DNA of 64,000 bases from Flavobacterium rhamnosiphilum (GTDB lineage: Bacteria > Bacteroidota > Bacteroidia > Flavobacteriales > Flavobacteriaceae): contig NZ_SMLG01000001.1 of the NCBI RefSeq assembly GCF_004349195.1, positions 744,001 through 808,000 of the forward strand. The letters run 5' to 3'. Within the stretch, counting starts at the first letter, position 1. Every line of letters starts with the position of its first letter. Below are positions 44,807 through 54,100 of this stretch, in pieces. The notes beneath the pieces are model-generated. The model did not search any database, was not told where the DNA came from, and saw only the letters and a program-made list of their open reading frames with translations. Made by a program: the position numbers and the translations under genes.

Positions 44807-44938
44807 GAAACTGTTGATTGATTGATGTAAAATTAGAAAAACCAAAAACAGCTTCAAAGGGAGAAATCACCGATCCACTGAATAGTTTGAATGAATAGAC
44901 TCCCTTTTCAATCGAATGTTACAGTTTAATCTGAAAAA

Positions 44939-47329
44939 TTAAAATTTATTTTTCACTGCATTGTAATCAATAAAATAGCGAATGCTTATAGAAAGTACAT
45001 TGGTAAGATCGCTGTTAAAAATACTTTTAAGATTTTTAGACAAATCCTTTTCGACTACACTGGCTCTTTCTAATCCATAGTTGCGGTACAAAACGGATAT
45101 TTCACTTCCCGGAGCAAACCACCAAGAATAGGATAAATCAAAGTTCCAAGAATTAAAATTCCTATCAACGTTAAGTGAATAATCATTGTTAGGCGTCAAA
45201 TATCCATTGTCTTGTAAGGTGAAAAAAGCATGGTTCTTGGAATAAGACCAGTAATAACGTGCCGTTAAATTAATAGTCATTTTATTGTTCAACGAATATT
45301 TTCCGGTAAGGTCATTTTGTGCAATTTCTCGATTGCGTTCAGCAAATATGGCTCCGGTATCGTCAAAATCGACTAATCCTCGATCATTATTTTTTTTGAT
45401 ATAATCTAATGTATAGGAAATAGAAAGTTTGTCATTGAATCGGTATTTTGGACTGATGTAAAAACCATAATTCGCTCTGCCCTTCTCATTGAATTTTGTG
45501 AATGAAGGTTGAAGCACTATGGAAAAAGGATTATTGTCATTTGAAGCGAAATTTATAGCGCTAAATACTTTTTCAGGTAGGAATACGTATATTCTTTCGT
45601 AATCGCGATAAAAATCGAAAGTTTTAAAAGGTGTGGCTTCTAAGACAAATTCGAAATAATCATTCTTTAATGTTGTTGCTTTAATTTCAGTTCCAATAGC
45701 ACCAGTTTGCAGTTTTCCGGTGGTGTTTTCGATTTCCAAATTGACAAATTGGTTCACTTTGAATGTATTGAAAGTTTTTGTTGGGTTAACGATTCTGTAA
45801 CTGCCACTGGCATAGGCGTTATGGTAATTGGTGTAGAAAATTATTCCCAGATCATCTACATCATAATTTTTGGAGATGTATTTTCCGGAAAATAGGTATC
45901 GGTATTTTCCACTGGTTTTTCTGAAATTCAATTCTGCTTTATAGCCATCGTAATCTTCAATGGTATTGATAGTGCTGTATTTAAAATCCCCGTATAAATT
46001 ATAAGTGTTCTCCTTTGTGTTCAAATCAAACAATAATGCCGAAACATTAGCATCGCGAAAACTACCATTACGAGTCGTATTTGCATTAACAAATGAAACT
46101 GATGAGTTTTGGTTGAAACGTTGATCTAAGACCAACATATTATAATTGGTAAGTGGTTGAATTACTTCTTTTCTGATTTCGCCAGTGTCATTATTTAAAA
46201 TAGTTGCTTTTGTCTTTTCAGTAACGGCATTCAGAAATCCAATACCCAATCCTTTTTCTGTACGACCGGATATTTTCACGGCATTCAATAAATCTACCGT
46301 ACTTGGAGAGTTGGTTATTTCTTCATTATTAGCTTTTGTTGGTTTTGAAATTGGTTCTCCTCCAATTCTTCTGGAATAGAATAGATTTCCTTTGCTGAAC
46401 AAATCAGTTCCTTCGGTAAAAAAAGGTCTGTTTTCTTCCAACTGTTGTTCGAAAGGCTCTAAATTCAAAATGGCATTGTCAAATTTTGTCTGTCCAAAAT
46501 CAGGCACCAAAATAGCATCTAATGTAAAGGAATCGCTTATACCGTATTTTATGTCCAACCCAGCTTTTAAAGTCGTGTCAGAACCAATATCACTTTGTTG
46601 ATAGTAAGCAGATGAATATGGAATCAGGAAAAGTCGGGTAGGCGTTTCTATGCTTTCAATTCCTTCAAGAATTCCCGCTTGTGGAATTACAGCGCCAATT
46701 TTAGTGTCAATCCTGTTCCAAGTATATTTTTGTACATCGCGCTTGATTTCACGCATGAAGTTTAAACCCCAAGTTTGTTTATCGGCTTTTGAAAATCGTA
46801 AAGCGGCATAAGGAATTTTCATCTCCACAACCCAGCCAAATTTAGTGAGTGTTACTTCGCTGTCCCAGATGGCATCCCAAGTAAAATCTTCAGAATCTTC
46901 CGTTGCTAAACAATCCATTTGGACTCCAGCGGCACTTACAAAAAACCGAAAATCTTGTTGACCATCATTGAAACCATTGATAGAAACGGAAAAATGATCA
47001 GAAACTCCAAAAACATCTCGATTTGTTATTTCTTTCTGAATTTTTTCCGGCTCATTGTCATAAAGCAATGCCGATATGTAAATGGCATTGTTGTCATACA
47101 GTACTTTTACTTCTGTTTTTTTATCATTGCTGATTGGTTTTCCATTATCAGGTTCAAACATTATAAAATCGGAAGCAACTGATGCTGTTTCCCAAACTTT
47201 CTCGTTTATCTTCCCATCAATTGTTATATTTTCTGTGATAGATTTTGCTTGAAGTGACTTTTTTTGGCTATAGGTTTTAAAGCTAAAGAGAATTAAAAAA
47301 AAAAGAGATAATGAATAAAATTTTGACAT
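44939..47329 (-). CDS. DUF5916 outer-membrane protein, copy 2
   Basis: A 796-residue paralogue of the downstream neighbour, with the same signal peptide/CBM9-like/barrel layout. Shared blocks include MFEPDNGKPI, SGRTEKGLGIGFLNAVTEKT versus SGRTKNGLGIGVLNAVTENT, and NFDLSYSWWFAPGS. The start is the ATG at 47329 rather than 14 codons upstream. The gap to copy 1 is 132 bases, so the pair may be one operon. The gene pair arose by tandem duplication. Family function is not established; surface binding or uptake of a polymer is inference. Confidence 0.88.
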   Translation of the reverse strand: MSKFYSLSLFFLILFSFKTYSQKKSLQAKSITENITIDGKINEKVWETASVASDFIMFEPDNGKPISNDKKTEVKVLYDNNAIYISALLYDNEPEKIQKEITNRDVFGVSDHFSVSINGFNDGQQDFRFFVSAAGVQMDCLATEDSEDFTWDAIWDSEVTLTKFGWVVEMKIPYAALRFSKADKQTWGLNFMREIKRDVQKYTWNRIDTKIGAVIPQAGILEGIESIETPTRLFLIPYSSAYYQQSDIGSDTTLKAGLDIKYGISDSFTLDAILVPDFGQTKFDNAILNLEPFEQQLEENRPFFTEGTDLFSKGNLFYSRRIGGEPISKPTKANNEEITNSPSTVDLLNAVKISGRTEKGLGIGFLNAVTEKTKATILNNDTGEIRKEVIQPLTNYNMLVLDQRFNQNSSVSFVNANTTRNGSFRDANVSALLFDLNTKENTYNLYGDFKYSTINTIEDYDGYKAELNFRKTSGKYRYLFSGKYISKNYDVDDLGIIFYTNYHNAYASGSYRIVNPTKTFNTFKVNQFVNLEIENTTGKLQTGAIGTEIKATTLKNDYFEFVLEATPFKTFDFYRDYERIYVFLPEKVFSAINFASNDNNPFSIVLQPSFTKFNEKGRANYGFYISPKYRFNDKLSISYTLDYIKKNNDRGLVDFDDTGAIFAERNREIAQNDLTGKYSLNNKMTINLTARYYWSYSKNHAFFTLQDNGYLTPNNDYSLNVDRNFNSWNFDLSYSWWFAPGSEISVLYRNYGLERASVVEKDLSKNLKSIFNSDLTNVLSISIRYFIDYNAVKNKF

Positions 47330-47454
47330 AAAATTAAGATTTTGGGTACACAAAAATAACAAAATTAACATAGGAAGTGATTTTTTTTAGAATTATTACT
47401 CAATATTTCATCAAGTTTTTCGTTCTAAATGGACTAAAATTATGTTAAAAATGT

Positions 47455-47483
47455 TTTGATCGACATTTTTTGACGTACGTTTG
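47455..47483 (+). promoter_or_regulatory. Promoter of the YkuD_2 gene
   Basis: TTTG at 47455-47458 and TACGTTTG at 47476-47483, 17 bases apart; 35 bases to the ATG. Confidence 0.6.
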
Positions 47484-47518
47484 CAATCCTGAATTAATTT
47501 ATAACTTAAAGATAATCA

Positions 47519-48241
47519 ATGATTTATAGCCTATTCCCTACTATTTTGTTTATGCTGTTTTCTTTCTCTTCGAACAAAACAAGCTTTCCTGAGCCAAATG
47601 ATGTTAAACCAGTAGTTTATGCCAAAACGGTAGAATCTAGTGTTGACACTAAAATTGAAATAGCATACAGCAATTTACATTCTGATAAATTTGCTTTGCC
47701 TAAATTAGAAAGCTTCGCTGAAGCTTTAAAAGGGTATTATTCATTGAAAGAAAAAGGATTAATTAAGAAAGATATCTTAACCTTAATTGATTTTAGCTTG
47801 TCTTCGAATACCAAAAGACTTTGGGTAATTGATCTAGTTACCGGAAATGTGTTGTTTCATTCTCTTGTTGCGCATGGAAGAAATACAGGAAATGAATTTG
47901 CTTCTAATTTTTCAAATTCAGCTGAATCGTATAAAAGCAGTTTGGGTTTTTATGCCACAGGTGAAATTTATAATGGCAAACATGGAATGTCACTTAAATT
48001 AGATGGTTTAGAAAAAGGAGTTAATGACAATGCAAGAGCAAGAGGTGTGGTGATGCATGCTGCTGATTATGTTTCTAATTCATTTATAAAAAACAACCAC
48101 AGGCTGGGAAGAAGTCAAGGCTGTCCTGCAGTGCCGGTAGAATTGTCTAAAGAAATTATCAGTACAATAAAAAACAAATCATGTTTCTTTATTTACCATC
48201 CGTCAAGAGTTTCTAAATTTGGAGCACAATCAATTTCTTAA
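47519..48241 (+). CDS. L,D-transpeptidase-like catalytic domain protein (YkuD_2)
   Basis: A 240-residue protein. The N-terminus (residues 1-18) is hydrophobic and fits a signal peptide or anchor. The catalytic domain is the YkuD_2 type: H180 in GVVMHAADYV and nucleophile C202 in GRSQGCPAVP, with LWVIDLVTGNVLFHSLVAHG (101-120) as the leading strands. It is expected to form or remodel 3-3 peptidoglycan cross-links, or attach proteins to the wall. It is convergent with a second L,D-transpeptidase, with which it shares 12 bases at the stops. Confidence 0.9.
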   Translation: MIYSLFPTILFMLFSFSSNKTSFPEPNDVKPVVYAKTVESSVDTKIEIAYSNLHSDKFALPKLESFAEALKGYYSLKEKGLIKKDILTLIDFSLSSNTKRLWVIDLVTGNVLFHSLVAHGRNTGNEFASNFSNSAESYKSSLGFYATGEIYNGKHGMSLKLDGLEKGVNDNARARGVVMHAADYVSNSFIKNNHRLGRSQGCPAVPVELSKEIISTIKNKSCFFIYHPSRVSKFGAQSIS

Positions 48242-49819
48242 TTTAGTGTATAAGTCAGCATCTAGATTGTAAATATCATCTCTAAAAATCAGTTTGTTGT
48301 TTTCGCTCCAAGCGGTCCAATATAATAAGTGGAAAGAAACTTCTTTTTTGATTTTTACAAATTTTGTTTTTTCGTTTTGTAGGATTTCTGTAATTTTATC
48401 CAGATTCCAATTGACGGCATCGTCCAGTAAATATTCGGTTAATTCTAATGGATCATCTACTCTGACGCAACCCGAACTCAACGAACGATCTATTTTGTCA
48501 AAATAGTCCCTGTGATTGGTATCGTGTAAATAAACAGAGAAACGGTTTGGAAAAATAATTTTAACCATTCCCAACGAATTAAAAGTTCCCGGACTTTGCA
48601 CATAGCGATAACTTCTCGCGTGTGATAATTGCCATTCGTAAGGACTTACGATTCTTCCATTACTGTCATATACCTTAATATTTGATTCCGATAAATAGCT
48701 TCGGCTTTTTAAAATGGCAGGAATAACATCTTCCCGCAAAATGGTGGGAGGAACAGTCCAAGTTGGGTTAAAAACAACCTGAGTTAATTTAGACGATAAG
48801 ATTGGTGTTTTTCTTTTGGCTCTTCCCACTATTACCCGGTGCGTTCTCAGTGTATCTCTATCTTTGACTAACGTCAATCTGTAGTCAGGAATATTAATGA
48901 TCACATATTCCTTTCCCATTTCTTTTGGATACCATTTCCAACGCTCAAGATTTACGATAATTTGTTGCATTCGTTGTTTTTTGGAAAAATTGAGGGAGGC
49001 AATTGTTGCTGGTCCAATTATCGCATCCACCGCTAAACCATGACGATTTTGAAATTTTTCTATGGCAAGTATTGTTTCTTCGTCGTAAATAGATGTTAAA
49101 CTGTCATTAAATTGTAACTCTTTCCAATAAATTAATCTTTTTTTAATGTCAATTATCGAAGGAGTTGTGTCGTTTGGAGAAATTATTTGTGCGATTTTTA
49201 ATGTTTTGAAATTGTCTTTAGGAAACGTATTAATCAGTCTCAATGCTTTTTTTAATCTTTTGTAAACAATATGATTGGGTTTTAATTGCTCTATTTTATC
49301 TGCTAAGGAGTCACTGTCCAGTAAATGTGTCAAGGTCTCATTTATGTTAATGTAGTTCTCTTTTAAATCCCAGTTTTTGTAGAGTTTTCTGGGATTCAGT
49401 GTTCCGTTAGTCAAATGTATAATGTATTTTTGAAAACTAGAGGTCAGTAAAATGTCATATTTAGCTAAATCAGAATCGTTTAGTGTTGCTGATTTTTTTT
49501 CAAAATCACTTAATGTTTTTACTTTGTAATCTTCTGGATTTAGTCCTTCCTCATCAGATTTAAGGAGTTCCTCCAGAATTATTTTTCTGTTTTCCTCAGA
49601 TTGCCAAATTGTTCTGTAATTAGTAGATTTATAAAAAGCGGAAAGTGTTTTGTTGTTAAAAGAAGTTAGTAAAGTAGAGTCAATTCTAATAGATTTATCT
49701 TCGGGTAGAACAGGGGGATTTGAAATTTCTTTTTTCAATATCACCTCGCTTTTTAGTTCTGCCTTTTTGCAACTAATAGTTACACAGAGTAATAGTATTA
49801 GAAATAACGCGTTCATCAT
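48230..49819 (-). CDS. L,D-transpeptidase of the YcbB/LdtD type, lipoprotein
   Basis: A 529-residue murein L,D-transpeptidase. N-terminal lipobox VTISC (Cys17) then KKAE, so it should be lipid-anchored. A long helical scaffold is followed by a peptidoglycan-binding domain (YDEETILAIEKFQNRHGLAV, about residues 245-264) and a YkuD domain with the nucleophile C451 in SLSSGCVRVDDP and upstream VYLHDTNH. It makes 3-3 cross-links in peptidoglycan. Its 3' end overlaps the convergent YkuD_2 gene by 12 bases; it overlaps the downstream GNAT gene by 4 bases (ATGA). Confidence 0.93.
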   Translation of the reverse strand: MMNALFLILLLCVTISCKKAELKSEVILKKEISNPPVLPEDKSIRIDSTLLTSFNNKTLSAFYKSTNYRTIWQSEENRKIILEELLKSDEEGLNPEDYKVKTLSDFEKKSATLNDSDLAKYDILLTSSFQKYIIHLTNGTLNPRKLYKNWDLKENYININETLTHLLDSDSLADKIEQLKPNHIVYKRLKKALRLINTFPKDNFKTLKIAQIISPNDTTPSIIDIKKRLIYWKELQFNDSLTSIYDEETILAIEKFQNRHGLAVDAIIGPATIASLNFSKKQRMQQIIVNLERWKWYPKEMGKEYVIINIPDYRLTLVKDRDTLRTHRVIVGRAKRKTPILSSKLTQVVFNPTWTVPPTILREDVIPAILKSRSYLSESNIKVYDSNGRIVSPYEWQLSHARSYRYVQSPGTFNSLGMVKIIFPNRFSVYLHDTNHRDYFDKIDRSLSSGCVRVDDPLELTEYLLDDAVNWNLDKITEILQNEKTKFVKIKKEVSFHLLYWTAWSENNKLIFRDDIYNLDADLYTKLRN

Positions 49820-50256
49820 TCATTTTTTTTAAACATGACAATGTGTTCTCCGACTCCTTTTATTTCAAAAGGCAATCCTTTGACTTGGTATCCCATTTTT
49901 TCATAAAAGCCAACAGCTTCTTTTCGGGCATTGAACCAAATCAAATTTGAATTTTGATTCATGCAATATTTCTCAGAATTGAGAATGAGTTGTTCACCAA
50001 AACCTTTTTTTTGATGCTCTTTTAAAACTGCCATTCCTCGAATTTGAAACTGCTTTTCTGCAGCAAATAAATCGTTTTTTACTTCGAATAATGAAATGAC
50101 ACCTGCCAGATTTTCGTTTTCATACAATCCAAAATGAAGGGTAGTTTCTAAAATATCCCCATCAAAATGACAACTTTCAATTGGTTTTTCAGCCCGAAGT
50201 ACGGGATGTCTTACTGGAAATGTTTCTAAAGCGGTAATTTTTTTGATATTTTGCAT
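49816..50256 (-). CDS. GNAT family N-acetyltransferase
   Basis: A 146-residue GNAT domain. Acetyl-CoA loop LKEHQKKGFGEQLI (about residues 78-91), preceded by FQIRGMAVL and followed by IWFNARKEAVGFYEKMGYQ. It precedes the L,D-transpeptidase gene with a 4-base overlap, so they form one translation-coupled unit. The substrate is not known. The N-terminal HPVLRAEKPIESCHFDGD is a known group mark of a GNAT subfamily in Bacteroidota as I recall. Confidence 0.9.
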   Translation of the reverse strand: MQNIKKITALETFPVRHPVLRAEKPIESCHFDGDILETTLHFGLYENENLAGVISLFEVKNDLFAAEKQFQIRGMAVLKEHQKKGFGEQLILNSEKYCMNQNSNLIWFNARKEAVGFYEKMGYQVKGLPFEIKGVGEHIVMFKKNE

Positions 50257-50382
50257 TATTTTTTTAAATGTTTTTTAAGCGTAATAAAGGTATAATAATT
50301 TCATAATAAATTCTTTATGATTTTTATATGCTTTGTTAAAAAAGGTTCTGGGGGTAAGTTTGAGACTTTTTAGGAAAAAAAC

Positions 50383-50414
50383 TTGCATTGAAGCAAACTT
50401 ATTAATTATATTTG
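50383..50414 (+). promoter_or_regulatory. Promoter of the tRNA-Gly(TCC) genes
   Basis: TATATTTG at 50407-50414 is a full -7 match, 13 bases upstream of the first tRNA. A TTG at 50383-50385 lies 21 bases before it. Confidence 0.65.
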
Positions 50415-50427
50415 CACCGTTGTTAAT

Positions 50428-50500
<73 letters not shown>

Positions 50501-50545
50501 CTAAATTTCAAATTTTAGTTTGAAATTTTATTTTACTGTTATAAT

Positions 50546-50620
<75 letters not shown>

Positions 50621-50621
<1 letters not shown>

Positions 50622-50655
50622 AAAACCTCAAACTTTTGTTTGAGGTTTTTTATTT
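50621..50655 (+). terminator. Terminator after tRNA-Gly copy 2
   Basis: Stem AAAAACCTCAAAC / GTTTGAGGTTTTT with a 4-base loop and T-run. Confidence 0.92.
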
Positions 50656-50730
50656 TAAGGTTGTGCGAGTCCCGAAGTTTCGGGATATCCCGTGAACGAA
50701 GTGATACGGGAAGCCTCGTCTTTCGCTCTT
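50656..50730 (+). pseudogene. tRNA-Gly 3' fragment interrupted by a palindromic insert
   Basis: GGTTGTGCGAGT at 50659-50670 and AGCCTCGTCTTTCGCTC at 50712-50728 match the variable/T-arm and acceptor 3' end of the two tRNA-Gly(TCC) genes. Between them lies an insert of about 41 bases built of the palindromes CCCGAAGTTTCGGG and CCCGTGAACGAAGTGATACGGG. It cannot fold as a tRNA. Confidence 0.8.
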
Positions 50731-50731
50731 T

Positions 50732-50765
50732 AAAGCCGAAACTTAATTGTTTTCGGCTTTTTTTT
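50732..50765. terminator. Terminator between the tRNA fragment and pepE
   Basis: Stem AAAGCCGAAAAC-type / GTTTTCGGCTTT (minus-strand reading) with an eight-T run in the plus direction. It can also end pepE, whose stop is 20 bases away. Confidence 0.85.
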
Positions 50766-50784
50766 GTATCATTTATTTTTAGGA

Positions 50785-51492
50785 TTACTTTACAAAACTT
50801 AAATCAGTTCCGCTTTCCAGTTCTTCAGGTATTTGATTTTGTCTAAACAGTCGTGCTGTCAAATCACCTTTCAAAGTAATTGTATCGCCTTTTACGTCCA
50901 GCCAGCTTCCTTCTCTCAATCCTAAAACGGGTACAGAATTATAAGCGTGGAACTCTTTTATTCTGGTTTCACGAGTTTCTCCCATGTGTTTGGAATTGGT
51001 ATCGGGATCTAAGTAATGCGGATTTAAATTGAAAGGGATTAATCCCAGAGTTTTAAAACTTGGAGGATAAACAATCGGCATGTCGTTTGTCGTTTGCATC
51101 GTTAATCCACAAATGTTGCTTCCTGCGCTTGTTCCTAAATACGGAGTTCCATTTTTTACAACATCAGAGAGTATTTCCATGCTGTTGTTTTTGTATAATT
51201 GTGACACTAAAACAAATGTGCTTCCTCCGCCGGTAAAAATTCCTTCTGCATTTTTTATAGCCTGTGCGGCATCTTCAAACTCATGGATTCCGATCACTTT
51301 TTTGTTTATTTTGGCGAAAGCCAAGCTTACCATTGCGGTATATTCCTCATGAGAAATACCGCCGGGTCTGGCGTAAGGGATAAAAAGAATGGTGTTGCAA
51401 TTTTGAAAATGCAATTGCAATTCAGGTAATAAATAGTCTAGGTAATTCTGGTTGGCAAGAGTAGAAGTACTTGCGATTAGTATGTTTTTCAT
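50785..51492 (-). CDS. pepE: Alpha-aspartyl dipeptidase PepE
   Basis: A 235-residue cytosolic serine peptidase of family S51 that hydrolyses dipeptides with N-terminal Asp. Nucleophile Ser in LGTSAGSNICG (about residues 119-129), GGGSTFVLVSQLY before it, and the NPHYLDPDTNSKHMGETRETRI substrate region afterwards. Length is normal for PepE. With the DPP11-type enzyme, which releases dipeptides ending in acidic residues, it may be part of peptide catabolism; this link is inference. Confidence 0.95.
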   Translation of the reverse strand: MKNILIASTSTLANQNYLDYLLPELQLHFQNCNTILFIPYARPGGISHEEYTAMVSLAFAKINKKVIGIHEFEDAAQAIKNAEGIFTGGGSTFVLVSQLYKNNSMEILSDVVKNGTPYLGTSAGSNICGLTMQTTNDMPIVYPPSFKTLGLIPFNLNPHYLDPDTNSKHMGETRETRIKEFHAYNSVPVLGLREGSWLDVKGDTITLKGDLTARLFRQNQIPEELESGTDLSFVK

Positions 51493-51639
51493 TTTTGGTG
51501 CATAATTTGTGCTAAAGGTATTAAATCAGTCTTTTTGATTTCATATTTTTAATTAACATTTTTTTACCAACTCATTAGTAATTAATTTGGAGCGCATTAA
51601 GATACTTTTACGAGGTGTGAATAACGGATTTAAAAAGGG

Positions 51640-52395
51640 ATGATTAGAATTGTGTACTTATATTTGGCTTTTGTAGCAACGAATGTTGTAGCACAAGAAA
51701 CTTCTCGAATAAAATTGAAAGGAAAAGTGACTTCTGACGTTTCTGTTTTAGAAGGAATTTATGTGATAAATGTAAAAACCGAGCAAGCATTAGTTACAGA
51801 TAAAGAGGGGAATTTTTCTATTTTGGCTAAAGTTGGGGACACATTACTGTTCACTGAAGGGCAGTTTAAAGAGGTGAAAATTGGCTTAACCCAAAAGGAT
51901 TTTGGACAAGAAATAATTGAGGTAAAAATGATGCCCATAGTAAATCAATTACGAGAAGTTATTGTAAGAAACGGTATCAATGCGGTTTCAATGGGGATAA
52001 TTCCAAAGGGACAAAAAATATACACTCCGGCAGAGCGAAAGTTATATACTGCCAGTAATCTTAATGCCACTGCTAATGCGGGCACTATGATGGGTGGTTC
52101 AATCTCGGCTGATCCATTATTAAATTGGATTTCAGGAAGAACTAAAATGCTTAAAAAAGAGGTTGAAGTCGAAAAGAAAGAATCGTATTTGAGGCAATTA
52201 GAGAATATGTTTACCGTCGATTATTTTGTGAGTAAATTAAAAATACCATCTGAATATGTCAAAGGATTCGAATATTATAGTGTAGAAAACGAAAGGTTTG
52301 TGACCGTTTTAAAATCTAAAAATGTGACAATGACTACTTTCTTGATTGGAGAATTAGCCACTAAATACAAAGAAATAATCGCCAGTGAAAATTAA
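51640..52395 (+). CDS. Exported carboxypeptidase-regulatory-like protein, array copy 1
   Basis: A 251-residue exported protein: signal peptide to NVVAQE, then a CarboxypepD_reg-like beta-sandwich (about 25-115: LKGKVTSDVSVLEGIYVINVKT, DKEGNFSILAKVGDTLLF). A linker carries the conserved GQKIYTPAERKLYTA, and a C-terminal helical part has SGRTKMLKKEVEVEKKESYL and IPSEYVKGFEYY. It is first of four tandem paralogues. Its last codons (IIASEN) contain the GTG start of the next gene. No TonB plug or barrel follows, so it is not a SusC-type protein. Function unknown. Confidence 0.84.
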   Translation: MIRIVYLYLAFVATNVVAQETSRIKLKGKVTSDVSVLEGIYVINVKTEQALVTDKEGNFSILAKVGDTLLFTEGQFKEVKIGLTQKDFGQEIIEVKMMPIVNQLREVIVRNGINAVSMGIIPKGQKIYTPAERKLYTASNLNATANAGTMMGGSISADPLLNWISGRTKMLKKEVEVEKKESYLRQLENMFTVDYFVSKLKIPSEYVKGFEYYSVENERFVTVLKSKNVTMTTFLIGELATKYKEIIASEN

Positions 52396-53113
52396 AAGTA
52401 CCCTACAGTTTATTGTCTTTTTGTTCGTGCAAGTTGCCTTTGGTCAAATGGACAACGGAAAGGAACTTCGAGGAAAAATTATCGCTGATTCTGTTGCGGT
52501 TGATCGCATTACGATTGAGAATGTAACAACGGATAAAACTGCTTTTTCGGATGTGAATGGTTTCTTTACTATAGCTGTAAAAGAAGGCGATGTTTTGGTA
52601 TTTACTGCAGTTCATTTAGAAGGTCTCCGCAGGAAAATTAACAAGCAGGATCTGTTGCAGGAAGTTATTACAGTAATGATGCTTCCCAAAAGTATTATGT
52701 TGAATGAAGTTATAGTGAATGAATCTTCTATTACTGCAGAGAGTTTAGGAATTATACCTTATGGACAAAAAAAATATACACCTGCCGAGAGAAAATTATA
52801 CACTGCAACCTCTGGTGGAGGTATCGATGGATTGCTGAATGCAATTTCAGGTCGTAAAGCCATGCTTAAAAAAGAGATTGTAATTGCGAAAAAAGAACAA
52901 TTATTAGCTAGAATCGAAGTTCTTTTTGAAGATGAATATTACATCGAAACCTTGAAAATCCCCACAGATTACATTAAAGGGTTTCAATATTACTGTATTG
53001 ATGATACTGGTTTTGCGAATGCATTACGATCTAAAAACAAGACAATGGTCATGTTTCTAATTGTAAAACTTGCCGAAAATTATAATGAAATTATTGCGGG
53101 TGAAAATAAATAG
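52385..53113 (+). CDS. Exported carboxypeptidase-regulatory-like protein, array copy 2
   Basis: A 242-residue paralogue of copy 1. Start is a GTG inside the 3' end of the previous gene (overlap 11 bases), giving KIKSTLQFIVFLFVQVAFGQ as signal peptide. The same parts are seen: LRGKIIADSVAVDRITIENVTT, GQKKYTPAERKLYTA, SGRKAMLKKEIVIAKKEQLL, and IPTDYIKGFQYY. Its 3' end (IIAGENK) again contains the GTG start of the next gene. No distinct domain differs from copy 1. Function unknown. Confidence 0.83.
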   Translation: MKIKSTLQFIVFLFVQVAFGQMDNGKELRGKIIADSVAVDRITIENVTTDKTAFSDVNGFFTIAVKEGDVLVFTAVHLEGLRRKINKQDLLQEVITVMMLPKSIMLNEVIVNESSITAESLGIIPYGQKKYTPAERKLYTATSGGGIDGLLNAISGRKAMLKKEIVIAKKEQLLARIEVLFEDEYYIETLKIPTDYIKGFQYYCIDDTGFANALRSKNKTMVMFLIVKLAENYNEIIAGENK

Positions 53114-53324
53114 AATTCTATCGGTAGTTTTGTTTTTAATATACCAAATGTCTTTTGGACAAACTGCTGGTGAAAAGGTGCTTCATGGTAAAATTAGTGC
53201 GGATTCAGCTTATATAAGTGGAATAAATGTCTTAAATTTAGTAAATGAAAAAACAACCGTTACAAATAGTGATGGAGAATTTTTTATTTTGGCAAAAGCC
53301 AATTATTATGTTGAGAAAAAATAA
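53100..53324 (+). pseudogene. Truncated array copy 3
   Basis: From the GTG at 53100 the frame gives about 74 residues: signal peptide KINRILSVVLFLIYQMSFGQ, then the first 50 residues of the regulatory-like domain (LHGKISADSAYISGINVLNL, SDGEFFILAKANYYVEKK), and stops. The full-length copies continue with DTLLF-like strands and about 150 further residues, including the PAERKLYTA region, which are absent. It looks like a deletion remnant that keeps start, signal peptide and frame. It may still be translated. The overlap with copy 2 is 14 bases. Confidence 0.75.
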
Positions 53325-53344
53325 TACTTATAAAATAATCCAAG

Positions 53345-54100
53345 ATGAAAACTAAAATAGGAATCCTTTGTTTGCTTTTCTTTTGCCAATTTTCTTTTGG
53401 TCAAAATGAAAACAGAAAGTCATTGCACGGTCAATTTATAAATGAATCCGCTTTGGTGGACAACGGATATGTTTTTAATTTGAATTCAAAAACGAGAACC
53501 TTTATAAGTGATCAAGGTTTTTTTGATATTTTGGCGAAAGCCAAAGATACATTGCTGGTCTCAAGCGCTTCTTTTAAGTCTAAAAAAATTGTGATTCAGG
53601 ACAAAGATTTTTCAAAACCTTTGTTTGTAGTCAATTTAGAAACGCAAACTACACTGTTGAAGGAAGTTATTGTGAAGCGCAAAGCGGAGATAAAACCAAT
53701 AACTGGAAGTTCTCAGGGAATTGTCGACATGCAATTTTTTGATGATGCGAAATCTTCACCTGTGAATAGAACCATGCCTTCGGACGGAACCATAGAAAAT
53801 GGAATGGATTTTGTTAGGATATTCAAAATGGTTTCTAAATTATTCAAGAATGATTCGACAAAAAGAACCGATTTGAATCCTGATGTGGATTTTTCTGATG
53901 TGGTTTCTAAAGGGATTGATACTTATTTCTTTACAAATACGTTGAAGTTGAAAAACGAGGAAATTGGACTTTTTCTGGATTATTGCGAGAATGATCCAAA
54001 ATCAAAAAGCCTTTTGAAACAAGAAGACGAATTCCTACTAATTGATTTTTTAATCACCAAGAACGAAGAGTTTAAAAGAATTGCTACTTTTGGAAAATGA
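53345..54100 (+). CDS. Exported carboxypeptidase-regulatory-like protein, array copy 4
   Basis: A 251-residue, more diverged member. Signal peptide to QFSFGQN; sandwich domain with LHGQFINESALVDNGYVFNL, SDQGFFDILAKAKDTLLVSS. The PAERKLYTA motif is replaced by unrelated sequence (PITGSSQGIVDMQFFDDA); the C-terminal helical part keeps the order KSKLF-like KMVSKLFKN and ends LITKNEEFKRIATFGK. The stop overlaps the next gene by 4 bases (ATGA), so this and the DUF6702 protein are coupled. Unknown function. Confidence 0.82.
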   Translation: MKTKIGILCLLFFCQFSFGQNENRKSLHGQFINESALVDNGYVFNLNSKTRTFISDQGFFDILAKAKDTLLVSSASFKSKKIVIQDKDFSKPLFVVNLETQTTLLKEVIVKRKAEIKPITGSSQGIVDMQFFDDAKSSPVNRTMPSDGTIENGMDFVRIFKMVSKLFKNDSTKRTDLNPDVDFSDVVSKGIDTYFFTNTLKLKNEEIGLFLDYCENDPKSKSLLKQEDEFLLIDFLITKNEEFKRIATFGK

